A DNA stretch of 64,000 nucleotides from Bacillus_AB infantis_B (GCF_008180445.1 NZ_VTER01000005.1:1-64000); one strand, 5' to 3'. Positions 42,272 through 52,071 are shown, counted from the stretch's first letter. Numbers and translations: made by a program. Notes: generated by a model from the sequence alone, not told the origin.

Positions 42272-44927
42272 CTATGGGCTGGCGAACGGACATGTGCCTT
42301 GATTTTTTAAAGAGCGCAGCAAGGCAAATGCTGATTGCTGCAATAGAAAGCGCAAGCAGCTGAAAGAAATACGGCGGATAATAGACCAGCTCGATCCTGT
42401 TCTGCCCTTCCTGCAGCCGGAAGCCTGTAAAGGCATAATTGGCCTTCAGCAGCTCTTCTTCCTCTCCATTGATCTTTAAGCGCCAGCCTTTTTCAAAAGG
42501 CAGCGGAATGATTGCATAATGCTCACCGCCTTCATTTTGAAGCTCGAATGACAGACGGTTTCCTGACCACTCTGCTTCAGGCGGAACATGGCGGTGCTCT
42601 TCTTTTTTCACACTTTCCAGCACCTCAAAGGTTTCTTCATAAAGCTTAAAGTCCTTTAAATGATATTCTCCCTTTGGCATCCTAAGGGAAATCCGGTCCG
42701 CTGCCTTGACCCTGATGATCAGGTCATCCACACCTGTCCGGTAAATAGACCCTTCTTCTTTCCTGATTGTCTGGAACTCATTGACCTCAAGGATAAATTC
42801 TTCTTTGTTGTTGATGCCATCAATATTGAAGCCAACCAAATAGTCTTTTGCAGAAGGATTTCTTTCACTGATCAATAAATCGATGCCGCCTTCCTCACCG
42901 CTGACCTTGAGTTTTCCGCCAGCATACTCAGCGTTTACCGGCTTGAATTCTGCCTGTGAAATCAGATTTCTGCTGTCCGGTATGGGGGCATTTGCTTTCC
43001 CCTTTTCAAGAACGATTCCCTTCAGCATCGCCTGTTCCTTCGCAGCGGGAGAACTTCCTTTCAGATCTTTTTCCAGATAAACGCTGTCAGCCGTCCGCAC
43101 AAAAGGCAGGAGGTTTTCATTTTCATAAGCCTCATAACCGCCGGCGGAAGCTATTCTCTTAAAGCCGTAAGGAATGGAGGCATCTCCCTTCTCAGCAATA
43201 TAATATTTTCCCATGAGGATGCTGTACAAATTAGCCCGGTCCCCAAGGGAAGCATAGCGGCTGACGCTGTCACGCCCCATATCGATTTCAAGATCCCTGA
43301 GATAAAACCATAGAAGCTCTTTATTAAGAATGCTGGAATAGACGCTCATGCCCTTGAAATCCTGGACAATCGGGGTATTATTCCTTAAAGGGATCATCCA
43401 GTCGATCCTTGCCAAAGGATCATCGTTACCCTCCTGTACCAGCCGGATGAGCTCCTGCTGGTCTGCACCGTTATAGTCACGGCTGTTCATGAACTCCTTT
43501 GATACACGATATTCCGTCCCTGTCACGGTCAAACGCTCTTCCTGATAAAAATTCGGGATCAGCACGCTGGTCAGGATGACAGCAGCTGAAACCAGTACTC
43601 CGGCCTTTTTTCTGAAAAATGCTGCCCCGAGAAGGAAAACAGCAGCCGAAATGAAGGCTGCAATCGCCATATAAGCATCCTGCACTTCTTCAAATTCCAG
43701 CTTAGGGTCAAAATGATAGAACAGTATGTAAAATAAAGCCGCTCCTGCTCCTGCTCCTGCTGATGCGAGCGGAAGAAGCTTGAGCCTGCCCGCCAGGGGG
43801 AGTGCAGCCCCTGCCGCCCCGCCGGCTGCAAGTGACAGCATATATTCCCAGCGGTACTGTGGAGCAGAAAAACCATTGAATAAGCTGCCTATAAACGGAC
43901 TGAAATGCAGGATGGACAGAACGATCGTCATTACAGCAAAAAACCTGAAATGCCTGTTCCTGTATAAAGGCTTTGCCAGCAGGCAGATGAGAACAAATGC
44001 CGGCAGATAGACAATTCTTCCGTTCAGCAGCAGATTGTCAATAAACTCAAAAGCAGGGATATGATCCTCATATGCAGGTCGGTAATTGTTCAAATAGCCA
44101 TATACGGCAGGAAAAAACGAAAAGCCGCTGATGCAGAATCCTGCGGCCAGCCCGATAATATAATGCTTCAGCTGGATCAGCTTGGCCCGCCCGTTTCCAT
44201 CAAACGGGAAAATCCAGCGAAACAGGACATAAACGCCGGACAGAAGGAAATTAACATAAGCAAAATAAAAATTGTCAAACAAGCTGATGGACACCGCTCC
44301 AATAAACAGGCCAACACCCTTCCCCCGCATGATCCTTTCAATCCCTATCAGGAGGAGGAGAAGCCAAAGCATGCTGTCGGCAAAAAACTCCCAGTAGGTG
44401 ACATGCCTGAAATAAATGATGCTCGTGCCGTAAATAACAGCGCCAGTAAAGGCAGGCAGTGCTTTCATTCCCAGCACCCTGAAATAACAGGAGGCCAGAA
44501 TCAGGATGCCTGTCAGCCTGATGATGCTTACAATGAGGATGATGTCAGCCCAGTAAAAAATATCCGGCGCCCCGATCAGGCCGAGACTCTCAAGTATATA
44601 GGTTACAAGCATCGTAATCAGAAAGAAGATAGAAGTAGCAAAATAATAGCCAAGCTGGGTATAGGTGCCCCCGCCGAACCCGAAGTCAGGCGAATAGAAA
44701 AACTCCCCGCTGGTGTACTGCTCATATAAGAGCTGCTTGAACGGCTGCATTTGCGACAATCCATCGTTCATCCCGGTCATATAGCGGCCCTCGAACCACT
44801 CAGAAATAAAAAACATATGGCTCAGCACAGCTGCCAGCAGACAGAAGAAGAATAAGGCAGCATTAGGCCATCTGTCTGCCTGAAGAAAATTTAATAAGTT
44901 TGGTATGTAGCTTCGCGCTTTTTGCAT
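42252..44927 (-). CDS. yfhO: YfhO, lipoteichoic-acid glycosyltransferase (GT-C-like)
   Basis: An 891-aa polytopic membrane protein with about 12-13 helices in the first 480 residues, a long extracellular domain (about residues 500-850) and a last helix near the C-terminus. YfhO proteins transfer sugar from undecaprenyl phosphate to glycerol-phosphate units of lipoteichoic acid outside the cell, with CsbB loading the carrier. The early extracellular loop (EWFEGRYMTGMNDGLSQMQPF) holds the acidic residues expected of GT-C enzymes. The start MQKARSYIPN at 44927 lies inside the GtrA gene (37-base overlap) with no strong binding site, suggesting translational coupling. Confidence 0.9.
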   Translation of the reverse strand: MQKARSYIPNLLNFLQADRWPNAALFFFCLLAAVLSHMFFISEWFEGRYMTGMNDGLSQMQPFKQLLYEQYTSGEFFYSPDFGFGGGTYTQLGYYFATSIFFLITMLVTYILESLGLIGAPDIFYWADIILIVSIIRLTGILILASCYFRVLGMKALPAFTGAVIYGTSIIYFRHVTYWEFFADSMLWLLLLLIGIERIMRGKGVGLFIGAVSISLFDNFYFAYVNFLLSGVYVLFRWIFPFDGNGRAKLIQLKHYIIGLAAGFCISGFSFFPAVYGYLNNYRPAYEDHIPAFEFIDNLLLNGRIVYLPAFVLICLLAKPLYRNRHFRFFAVMTIVLSILHFSPFIGSLFNGFSAPQYRWEYMLSLAAGGAAGAALPLAGRLKLLPLASAGAGAGAALFYILFYHFDPKLEFEEVQDAYMAIAAFISAAVFLLGAAFFRKKAGVLVSAAVILTSVLIPNFYQEERLTVTGTEYRVSKEFMNSRDYNGADQQELIRLVQEGNDDPLARIDWMIPLRNNTPIVQDFKGMSVYSSILNKELLWFYLRDLEIDMGRDSVSRYASLGDRANLYSILMGKYYIAEKGDASIPYGFKRIASAGGYEAYENENLLPFVRTADSVYLEKDLKGSSPAAKEQAMLKGIVLEKGKANAPIPDSRNLISQAEFKPVNAEYAGGKLKVSGEEGGIDLLISERNPSAKDYLVGFNIDGINNKEEFILEVNEFQTIRKEEGSIYRTGVDDLIIRVKAADRISLRMPKGEYHLKDFKLYEETFEVLESVKKEEHRHVPPEAEWSGNRLSFELQNEGGEHYAIIPLPFEKGWRLKINGEEEELLKANYAFTGFRLQEGQNRIELVYYPPYFFQLLALSIAAISICLAALFKKSRHMSVRQPIEKGDPR

Positions 44928-45301
44928 GATGTTTTCAGGACTCTCCCCGTTAAAATGAAAGTAGCTGGCAAAGTAAAGACGACTGCAATGACCGGTGCAA
45001 AGCTGCTGCTCACCTTCAGCCCATCGACAAGTATGAACAAGATGACTGCAGTCATGCCCGTATTGAACAGCTGTGTCAGCGGAAAGCGGATGAACGCCCC
45101 CCATGTCGGCTTCACTCTATATGTAAATAGAGTATTCAGGAAAAAAGAACTTATCAGGCTGCTTGCGAAACCTATACTATGCGCCAGGAAATAATAGAAC
45201 CCTGCAAAATGGAGAAGAACAAGATAGATTGAATAATAGTGCAGAGTATTCACCCCGCCGGTCACGGCAAAGCGGAAAAATTCACTGCGTATGAACCGCA
45301 T
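44891..45301 (-). CDS. GtrA-family membrane protein (probable lipid-linked sugar flippase)
   Basis: A 136-aa protein with four membrane helices and the family motif FFRFAVTGGVNTLHYYSIYLVL. GtrA/GtcA proteins are thought to flip undecaprenyl-phosphate sugars across the membrane, the step between CsbB (inside) and YfhO (outside). It overlaps csbB by 20 bases and yfhO by 37 bases, which ties the three together. B. subtilis has no gtrA gene between csbB and yfhO as I know it, so the local three-gene set is more complete here. Confidence 0.9.
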   Translation of the reverse strand: MRFIRSEFFRFAVTGGVNTLHYYSIYLVLLHFAGFYYFLAHSIGFASSLISSFFLNTLFTYRVKPTWGAFIRFPLTQLFNTGMTAVILFILVDGLKVSSSFAPVIAVVFTLPATFILTGRVLKTSCKKREATYQTY

Positions 45302-46253
45302 GCTTTTCCCCTCTTTCGCTTGCTTGCTGAATATTGGTCTGCTGAATCAGATAATGCGGCCTTTTTTTGGTTTCATAATAAATGCGGCCGATGTATTCAC
45401 CGACGATTCCCATGCAGACAAGCTGAATTCCTCCCAGGAAAAGGACAGCAGATATGGTCGTAAAATAGCCGGGAACAGAGACTCCATGCTGCATGATCTG
45501 AACAAAGGTAAATCCGATATATCCGAGCGACAGCAGCAGGACAAAAGCACCAAGGTAAAAGCATGCCCTGAGCGGCTTGTGGTTAAAAGAAACGATCCCA
45601 TCAATGCCGTAGTTCAGCAGTTTGGGGAATGACCATTTTGTCTCCCCCGCTTCCCTTTGGACATTCTCGTATTCTATTATTTTCTGCTCGAAACCGATCC
45701 ATGAATAAAGTCCCTTGGAGAAGCGGTTTCCTTCACTGAGCAGAAGGAGCGCCTTTGCTGCTTCTTTGCTCAGCAGCCGGAAATCCCCCTCACCGTCTGA
45801 CAGCTGCACGTCCACTGCCCTGTTCACAAAACGGTAGAAGCAGGAGGAAACGAATGAACGCACCGGAGAATCTCCCGTACGGTTCCTTTTGGCAATCACC
45901 TGCCCATACCCCTCTTCATATCCCCTCACCAGCTGGCAGATCAGGGAAGGCGGATGCTGAAGGTCAGCATCCATCATGATGACTGCATCACCTTCTGCGT
46001 TCCGGAGTCCGGCAAGCATGGCCGCCTCCTTCCCGAAATTCCTTGTAAATGATATAAATTTGACTTCCTCATGGTGAAAAGCCAGCCGATGGATGGTTTC
46101 CATCGTGCCGTCCGAGCTTCCGTCATCAATAAACAGGATTTCATATTGATAAAAGAGGCTTGCCATTTCCGTCCGGATTGCCTCCAGCACCTTGGGAATA
46201 TTTTCAGCTTCATTATAGGAAGGGATGATAAATGATATTTTTGCCTGATTCAT
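45282..46253 (-). CDS. csbB: CsbB-like undecaprenyl-phosphate glycosyltransferase
   Basis: A 323-aa family 2 glycosyltransferase with a cytosolic catalytic domain (IIPSYNEAENIPKVL at the start, MMDADLQHPP metal motif near residue 95) and two C-terminal membrane helices. It would load GlcNAc or glucose onto undecaprenyl phosphate. The start MNQAKISFIIPS at 46253 has GGAGG seven bases upstream and overlaps the stop codon of the preceding phosphodiesterase gene in ATGA. In B. subtilis csbB is sigma-B controlled and adjacent to yfhO; here it is the ninth gene of a glycerol-phosphate operon. Confidence 0.92.
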   Translation of the reverse strand: MNQAKISFIIPSYNEAENIPKVLEAIRTEMASLFYQYEILFIDDGSSDGTMETIHRLAFHHEEVKFISFTRNFGKEAAMLAGLRNAEGDAVIMMDADLQHPPSLICQLVRGYEEGYGQVIAKRNRTGDSPVRSFVSSCFYRFVNRAVDVQLSDGEGDFRLLSKEAAKALLLLSEGNRFSKGLYSWIGFEQKIIEYENVQREAGETKWSFPKLLNYGIDGIVSFNHKPLRACFYLGAFVLLLSLGYIGFTFVQIMQHGVSVPGYFTTISAVLFLGGIQLVCMGIVGEYIGRIYYETKKRPHYLIQQTNIQQASERGEKHAVHTQ

Positions 46254-46999
46254 TCTGCTGCCTCCATCTGCTTTTCCGGCTGGCCGACCATGATTTCCGG
46301 ATGGTTGGTTGTAATCTGGATGCTTCCGCCCAATTCCTGCACCTTTTTCAAAGCTTCTTTGCCGTTGACTGTCCATGTGCCGATTTCAATGCCGGCGTCC
46401 AGCAGGGATTCGACCAGCTCACGGGAGAGAAAGCCATAGTGTACGGATACATGGCTTGCACCTGTATATGCTGCCTGCTCTGCCAGGAGAGTCGCATGGC
46501 CCAGGTAAATCAGGCCGGTGCGGATCCTCGGATCCAGCACTTTCAGCTTTAGAAGTGAATGATGATCAAAAGAGATGACCAGGGCCTCTTTATAGAGCGA
46601 ATATTTCCTGATCAATCCTGCCACTTTTTCTTCAAGGCCTTCATACATTCCGGCCATCTGCTTCAGCTCAACGAAAAGCTTCTTTTTTCCTTTGGCCATC
46701 TGGATGATTTCCTCCAGCGAGGATATCGTTTCGCCGGAATACTCAGGGCTGAACCATGAGCCTGCATCAAGGAGTGCCAGTTCGGCGGCAGTATGGTCCT
46801 TCACGTATCCGCTCCCGTTAGTTGTCCGTTCCAACGTGTGATCATGAATGACAACAGGGACCCCATCCCTTGATAAATGGACGTCCAGCTCTATGGCAGA
46901 AATCATAGGGTGCTCAAGGGCGAGCCGGAAAGCGGCCGCTGTATTCTCAGGGGCTTTCCCGCTCCAGCCGCGGTGTGCAACACAGGCATTCTTCAGCAT
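46250..46999 (-). CDS. Glycerophosphodiester phosphodiesterase
   Basis: A 249-aa cytosolic enzyme that splits glycerophosphodiesters into glycerol-3-phosphate and an alcohol. The TIM-barrel catalytic motifs are present: HRGWSGKAPENT (His10, Glu) , ELDVHLSRDGVPVVIHD (Glu, Asp, His) and FVELK. There is no signal peptide, so it resembles UgpQ rather than secreted GlpQ and would act on substrate brought in by the adjacent transporter. ATG at 46999 is preceded by AAAGGA; a TTG immediately before it is possible. It begins 20 bases after the ugpE-type gene and overlaps csbB by four bases. Confidence 0.93.
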   Translation of the reverse strand: MLKNACVAHRGWSGKAPENTAAAFRLALEHPMISAIELDVHLSRDGVPVVIHDHTLERTTNGSGYVKDHTAAELALLDAGSWFSPEYSGETISSLEEIIQMAKGKKKLFVELKQMAGMYEGLEEKVAGLIRKYSLYKEALVISFDHHSLLKLKVLDPRIRTGLIYLGHATLLAEQAAYTGASHVSVHYGFLSRELVESLLDAGIEIGTWTVNGKEALKKVQELGGSIQITTNHPEIMVGQPEKQMEAAE

Positions 47000-47019
47000 C
47001 AATCATCATCCTTTCCTGT

Positions 47020-47844
47020 CTATTTGACTCCTGTATAAACAAAAGCACGGATAATCTGTCTTTGAGCAAAGAAAAAGGCAATAAGGATCGGCACAACAAG
47101 GATCATATTTCCTGCCATAAGCACATTCCAGGCAGTTCCTCCCTCTACTTCCCGAAGCTTGGATATCCCGAGCGGAAGGGTGCGCGCCACATCGCTTGTC
47201 GTCATGACAAGCGGCCAGAAATAATCATTCCAGTGCGTGATGAAGCTGAATAATCCAAATGTGATAAGAACAGGCTTTGCCATCGGGACCATGATGCGGA
47301 ACATGATTTTCCATTCAGATGCTTCATCAAGCCGTGCAGCTTCCAGCAGTTCCTCAGGGACCTGCATGAACGACTGCCTGAGCATGAATATGCCAAAAGC
47401 ACTGGAAGCAAACGGCAGGATCAGCGCCCACAGGGAGTCAAGCAGCCCCCAGGAGCTCATCTGCAGATAGACCGGCAAAAAGATAAGCTGAGAGGGAATC
47501 ATCAGGGTAATCATAGTCACAGCAAAGAAAAATTTGCTTCCCCTGAAACGGTACCGGGCAAAAGCATAAGCTGCCGGTATAATCGTCAGAAACTGCAATA
47601 TGAGGATTCCCGCTGAAACTATCAGACTGTTTAAGAAGTATCGGAAAAACGGCCCGGAGTTCCATGCCTTGGAGAAGTTTTCCCATTTGAACTCCTCCGG
47701 CAGCCATTTCGGCGGAAAAGTCATTGTTTCACCAAGCGTTTTAAAGGAAGTGGAAATCATCCAGACAAACGGAAGTGCAAAAACAGCAACAACCAGTAAG
47801 AGTGCGGCCAAATTGAAAAGCCTTCCTGCAGCTTTAAGCTTCAT
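47020..47844 (-). CDS. Glycerol-phosphate/sugar ABC permease, UgpE type
   Basis: A 274-aa permease with six membrane helices and the EAA loop EAARLDEASEWKIMFRIMVPM of CUT1-family importers. FVWMISTSFKTLGETMTFPP near the N-terminus is the first extracellular loop typical of UgpE/MalG proteins. GGAGG lies seven bases before the ATG. The gene lies 15 bases after the UgpA-type permease gene. The glycerol-phosphate specificity is inferred from the phosphodiesterase and glpP in the same unit, not from the permease sequence. Confidence 0.9.
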   Translation of the reverse strand: MKLKAAGRLFNLAALLLVVAVFALPFVWMISTSFKTLGETMTFPPKWLPEEFKWENFSKAWNSGPFFRYFLNSLIVSAGILILQFLTIIPAAYAFARYRFRGSKFFFAVTMITLMIPSQLIFLPVYLQMSSWGLLDSLWALILPFASSAFGIFMLRQSFMQVPEELLEAARLDEASEWKIMFRIMVPMAKPVLITFGLFSFITHWNDYFWPLVMTTSDVARTLPLGISKLREVEGGTAWNVLMAGNMILVVPILIAFFFAQRQIIRAFVYTGVK

Positions 47845-47859
47845 ATATAATCCTCCACA

Positions 47860-48726
47860 TCATCGGTAATGGACTCTCCGGGAAAGCAGCCTGAAGTAGA
47901 CTACGGTCAAAAGGCTTACCAGAATCAGCAGCAGAACACCCGCGGCCGATGCATAGCCGATTTTGAAGAACCGGAAACCATACTCGTAAATATAGAAAAC
48001 AAAGGTATTCGTCGAATTGATCGGCCCGCCCTGGGTCATGATCGCAATCGTTTCAAACACCTGGAATGATGCAATCAGGGAAATGATCGTCAGGAAAAAG
48101 AGCGTCGGTGACAGCATCGGGAGCGTCAGCTTGAAAAAGGTCCTCGCCTTATTCGCCTCATCCAGCTCTGCCGCTTCATAAATATCCTTCGGGATGCTCT
48201 GCAGCCCGGCAATGAAAATGAGCGTATTGAAGCCGATCCCTTTCCAGACCGCCACAATGACGAGAGAAAACAGCGAGGTCCCCGGATCTGTCAGCCATGG
48301 GACATTTGCGATGCCGAACAGGTTGAGAAACCAGTTCAGCAGTCCATAGTCAGTATCCATGAGCCACATCCAGAGCATCGACACTGAGACAAGCGAGATA
48401 ATATGCGGGCTGAATATCGCACCCTGCACAAATCCGTACAGAGCTCCCTGCCTGTTCAGCCACAGGGCAAGCAGGAGAGAAACCGCCACTGTCAGTGATA
48501 CTGTCAGTGCTGTGTATGTAAAGGTATTCTGCATCACTTCAATGAACTCACGCTCTGTGAAAAGCGCTTTGAAATTGCCGATACCCACAAAATCCTTAAC
48601 AGGACTGACAAAGTTCCAGTCATGGAAGCTTAAATAAATCATGTATAAGATAGGATAAATGAAAAATAATCCGAAGATGGCAATCGATGGCGCAATCATG
48701 CCATACGGCCTCAGCTTATTCATCAT
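47860..48726 (-). CDS. Glycerol-phosphate/sugar ABC permease, UgpA type
   Basis: A 288-aa permease, partner of the UgpE-type protein, with six helices and the EAA loop EAAELDEANKARTFFKLTLPM. PSIAIFGLFFIYPILYMIYLSF is the usual N-terminal helix. It starts four bases after the stop of the ATPase gene, and its binding site GGAGG lies in that gene's last codons, 11 bases from the first of two tandem ATGs. Confidence 0.9.
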   Translation of the reverse strand: MMNKLRPYGMIAPSIAIFGLFFIYPILYMIYLSFHDWNFVSPVKDFVGIGNFKALFTEREFIEVMQNTFTYTALTVSLTVAVSLLLALWLNRQGALYGFVQGAIFSPHIISLVSVSMLWMWLMDTDYGLLNWFLNLFGIANVPWLTDPGTSLFSLVIVAVWKGIGFNTLIFIAGLQSIPKDIYEAAELDEANKARTFFKLTLPMLSPTLFFLTIISLIASFQVFETIAIMTQGGPINSTNTFVFYIYEYGFRFFKIGYASAAGVLLLILVSLLTVVYFRLLSRRVHYR

Positions 48727-48730
48727 GATG

Positions 48731-49810
48731 TCAGCGGCCTCCTTTTACCAGTACAGGCTCCTGAATGCTCATGCTTGCTGACCTGTCCCTTGTTCCATCT
48801 TTCGTAAAAAAGTAAAGCTTTTCATATGGAAGCCTTACATGCACATCCTGCAGATGGGGCATAGGATCAAGGAAGCTTTTCACATGCATGATGCCAGCCT
48901 TGCTTTGGACGGTATAAATGGTCTCAGAGCCCAGTGTTTCCATCGCGGCCACCCGGGCCGGAAGGATGATGCTGTGTGCATCAAAGGTATCCGCCGGAAC
49001 AATTTCCATATGCTCAGGCCTGCATCCGATATAGGCTGCATCTCCGTCTGCAGCAGGCATATAATCAGAAAGCAGGGCTTTTTCCACGATGTTCATGGGA
49101 GGCGTCCCGATAAAGCCGGCGGCAAAAATATTCTCGGGATCATGATAGATGGCCATCGGGCTGTCAGCCTGCTTGATTTTACCTTTATCCAGAATGACGA
49201 TTTCATCCCCCATCGACATGGCCTCCACCTGATCATGCGTCACATAAATGAAGGTTGTGCCCAGCTGCTTGTGAAGCTGGATCAGTTCTGTCCTCATCTG
49301 GACCCTCAGCTTTGCATCCAGGTTGGAGAGGGGCTCATCCAGAATGAATACCTTCGGCTTTTTTACCATGGCCCTGGCGAGCGCCACCCTCTGCCTTTGT
49401 CCGCCAGAAAGATGCTGCGGCTTTTTATCAAGATATTCCTCCAGGCCGACAATCCTTGAGATTTCAGCAATAAGCTGTTCCCGTTCCTGCTTAGGAACCT
49501 TTTTATTCACAAGCCCGAATTCAATATTCCCCCTGACCGTCATGGTCGGATACAGCGCATAGTTCTGGAATACCATGGCAATGCCGCGCTTCCCCGGCGC
49601 AAGATCATTCACCTTCTGGTCGTCGATCCAGATCTCTCCTCCTGATTCCTTTTCCAGTCCCGCTATCATCCGCAATGTCGTTGATTTTCCGCAGCCGGAT
49701 GGGCCAACCAGTACTGTGAAGGATCCATCGCGGATGGTCAGATTTAAATCATTGATGATTTCTTCGTCTTTATAGGTTTTTGATATATTCACCAATCTGA
49801 TTTCAGCCAT
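48731..49810 (-). CDS. CUT1-family importer ATPase, UgpC/MsmX type
   Basis: A 359-aa ATPase with Walker A GPSGCGKST (about residues 37-45), signature LSGGQRQRV, Walker B VFILDEPLSNLDAK and a C-terminal TOBE/regulatory domain (GCRPEHMEIVPADTF). Importers of this class in Bacillus often lack a dedicated ATPase and share MsmX, so the presence of its own ATPase is notable. GGAG is upstream of the ATG. It lies 49 bases after the phosphatase gene. Confidence 0.92.
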   Translation of the reverse strand: MAEIRLVNISKTYKDEEIINDLNLTIRDGSFTVLVGPSGCGKSTTLRMIAGLEKESGGEIWIDDQKVNDLAPGKRGIAMVFQNYALYPTMTVRGNIEFGLVNKKVPKQEREQLIAEISRIVGLEEYLDKKPQHLSGGQRQRVALARAMVKKPKVFILDEPLSNLDAKLRVQMRTELIQLHKQLGTTFIYVTHDQVEAMSMGDEIVILDKGKIKQADSPMAIYHDPENIFAAGFIGTPPMNIVEKALLSDYMPAADGDAAYIGCRPEHMEIVPADTFDAHSIILPARVAAMETLGSETIYTVQSKAGIMHVKSFLDPMPHLQDVHVRLPYEKLYFFTKDGTRDRSASMSIQEPVLVKGGR

Positions 49811-49859
49811 GCCTTTTCATCTCCTGTTTTGAGTATTGGAATTTCTCCAGACAAGGATC

Positions 49860-50687
49860 CTAGATAGCCCCTGAAGGAACGGCCTCCAAAAGCCTTAAGA
49901 ATCCGGCCAGCTCATCGATTGTTTTTACTGAATGGTCCCACTCATCTGAGCCGGCATGCTCATACCGGGATATCAGGCAGGTCCTGCCCCCAAGCTGTTT
50001 CACCGGGTAAAGGTCATTGAAGGGATTGTCCCCGACGGATAAGATTTCATGGGGCTGATAGCCTTCTTCCCCCAGCTTTTTCATGACGCCCCTGATGCCC
50101 TCAGGCTTCTGTGCATCCACTATGTATGTATCAAACAGATTTTCCAGCCCAAGGAAGCTGACAAATTCTTCAGCAGAAGGAGATGGGGTGTTGGTCATAA
50201 AAATCTTGCGACGGGCACCCATTTTGCCTACCGCTTCAATCAAACCTGGAAACACCTCGATCTGATGAGGTCCGGCAAGCATTTCCTTCCTGACTGTTTC
50301 GAACGCATTCAGCTGTTCTTCCGCATGGACGCCATGCCTTTTTGCAAGAATGGCTGCAATCCCCCATGGATCGCCTATGTAGAAAAGTCCGTCCATCTCT
50401 TCCTGGTTCAGTACCCCTTCCTTTCCATCCCATCCGAAGCAGCCTGTTGGTACAAGCCCTTCATGGCTGTATGCCCTTTTTCCATCATGACAGGACAAAT
50501 AGCCGAACTTCACCGGATGCCTTCCCTCAAGAATCATATAAGCTTCATCAATGGCTGCCTGCAGCTCCTGTCCCTGCAGCCGGCTGCCAAGCATATGGCT
50601 GACATATCTCCCTAAAAAGGCATAATCCTGATATAAGGTGCCGTCCAAGTCGAAAATGGCCACTTTAATGTCTTTGTGCCAAGTCAT
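49860..50687 (-). CDS. HAD-superfamily phosphatase
   Basis: A 275-aa HAD hydrolase. Motif I DLDGTLY supplies the nucleophile Asp and acid/base Asp (residues 11 and 13), motif II is MTNTPSP, the motif III lysine is in AQKPEGI and motif IV is GDNPFND. A helical cap is inserted after motif I. The start MTWHKDIKV at 50687 follows AAGGGG by eight bases. Sitting between the binding-protein and ATPase genes of the importer, it may dephosphorylate glycerol-3-phosphate or a related product; this is inference from context. Confidence 0.87.
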   Translation of the reverse strand: MTWHKDIKVAIFDLDGTLYQDYAFLGRYVSHMLGSRLQGQELQAAIDEAYMILEGRHPVKFGYLSCHDGKRAYSHEGLVPTGCFGWDGKEGVLNQEEMDGLFYIGDPWGIAAILAKRHGVHAEEQLNAFETVRKEMLAGPHQIEVFPGLIEAVGKMGARRKIFMTNTPSPSAEEFVSFLGLENLFDTYIVDAQKPEGIRGVMKKLGEEGYQPHEILSVGDNPFNDLYPVKQLGGRTCLISRYEHAGSDEWDHSVKTIDELAGFLRLLEAVPSGAI

Positions 50688-50712
50688 TCTGCATTCCCCT
50701 TTCTTTATGAAT

Positions 50713-50744
50713 GCCGGGGAAAAGGACTGCATCCCTCCCCCGGC
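50713..50744 (-). promoter_or_regulatory. Intercistronic GC-rich stem-loop
   Basis: GCCGGGG (50713-50719) and CCCCGGC (50738-50744) form a 7-bp GC stem between the binding-protein gene and the phosphatase gene, without a T run. Such structures protect the 3' end of the upstream binding-protein mRNA. Confidence 0.55.
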
Positions 50745-50763
50745 AGCCTGATGCGATTATTGA

Positions 50764-52071
50764 TTACTTAAGCAATTGATTGGCTTTTTCTGCAGCCTCA
50801 TCAAGGGCGTCTTTTGGAGCAAGGCCATCTTCAAGCATGACCCTTGAAATTTGATCTGTCAGGATTTTAGCCACTTCCGGATAGGCTTCTGCCATCGGGC
50901 GGGCATGACCATACTGCAATTGGTCGACAGCCACTTTGAATTGCGGCATTTTCTCATATAGTGACTTCATTTCTTCAGAATCTACAGCTGAAAGGCGGCT
51001 TGGCAGATAGCCAGTATATTCGCTGGCATAAATGGTTTGTTCTTTTGCTGTCATCCATTTAATGAATTGCCATGCGGCATTTTGCCTTTCCTCATCAAGA
51101 CCGGCTGTCATGACCAGGTTGGCGCCGCCTGTCGGCACTCCATTCACCTTATTGGCAGGCATGAAAGCAGTGTTCAGCTCAAAGCCCTGTTCTTCGGCAA
51201 CGCTCAGGTTATAAGAAAGATCGGCTGTAGAAGAGAAAGCCATGGCCGAACGGCTGTTGGCAAAATCCTGCTTGGCTACTTCTGCAGCTGCTTCGCCGCT
51301 AGGAACCTTGATAACGCCTTTGTCGGCCATCTTCTTCCAGAATTCAAGCGCTTCAACACCTGCTTCTCCATTGAACTCAGCACTTTTTTCATCATCAGAA
51401 ATCATTTGCCCTTCACCTTGTGCGACAAATGCTTCATACATCCAGATATTGACCGGCATCGTCATCCCGACCGTTTTCCCTTCTTTTGTGAGGGCAGTCA
51501 GATATTCTTCGAATTCCTTCCAATCCTTAGGTCCTGCCGGATCAAGGCCGGCTTCCTTCAGCATGGTCGTATTCATATACAGAATCGGTGTGCTTCGCAG
51601 ATATGGAAGGCCGTAAAGCTTGTCATCCACATAGGAATTCCCCATCAGCCCAGGGTTGAAGTCATCCATATTGATATCATCTTTTTCAACGAATGGCGTG
51701 AGGTCCTGTGTCATGCCGGATTTAGCGAAAACGCCAATGGAAGCAATCTCATTCTGAGTGACCTCAGGAGCATTCTTGGCGGCAAAAGCAGCCTGTGTCT
51801 TGGAATGAAGCTCATCATAAGTCCCCTGGTATTCTGCTTCTACATAAATCTTGTCCTGGGATTCATTGAACATCTTGACGAGATTTTCATTATTCTCTCC
51901 AATTTTATCTCCCCACGCATACCAGTATTTGATATGGATTCTGTCATCACTGGCAGATGCTGTATTGTCTCCCGAAGATTTCGTTTCTGTACCGGCAGAA
52001 TTATTGCCTGAGCATGCGGTTGCCATCAGCAGCATAAAAATCATTACGATAAGACCGGATATTTTCTTCAC
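50764..52071 (-). CDS. Extracellular solute-binding lipoprotein, UgpB type
   Basis: A 435-aa family 1 solute-binding protein. The signal peptide ends in the lipobox ATAC with Cys20 as the lipidated residue, followed by a Ser/Thr/Asn-rich linker to about residue 45. The body is typical of CUT1 importers (PYLRSTPILYMNTTMLKEAG; AFSSTADLSYN). The start is GTG (52069-52071), eight bases after GGGGG. Downstream genes encode its permeases and ATPase. Upstream is a leader with a strong terminator. Ligand is inferred as glycerol-3-phosphate or glycerophosphodiesters from context. Confidence 0.9.
   Translation of the reverse strand: MKKISGLIVMIFMLLMATACSGNNSAGTETKSSGDNTASASDDRIHIKYWYAWGDKIGENNENLVKMFNESQDKIYVEAEYQGTYDELHSKTQAAFAAKNAPEVTQNEIASIGVFAKSGMTQDLTPFVEKDDINMDDFNPGLMGNSYVDDKLYGLPYLRSTPILYMNTTMLKEAGLDPAGPKDWKEFEEYLTALTKEGKTVGMTMPVNIWMYEAFVAQGEGQMISDDEKSAEFNGEAGVEALEFWKKMADKGVIKVPSGEAAAEVAKQDFANSRSAMAFSSTADLSYNLSVAEEQGFELNTAFMPANKVNGVPTGGANLVMTAGLDEERQNAAWQFIKWMTAKEQTIYASEYTGYLPSRLSAVDSEEMKSLYEKMPQFKVAVDQLQYGHARPMAEAYPEVAKILTDQISRVMLEDGLAPKDALDEAAEKANQLLK

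Noticed and set aside
48839..49459. 206-codon plus-strand frame
   Set aside because: It is antisense to the UgpC-type ATPase with intact Walker motifs.
51037..52011. 324-codon plus-strand frame
   Set aside because: It is antisense to the UgpB-type binding-protein gene; composition is typical of a mirrored frame.
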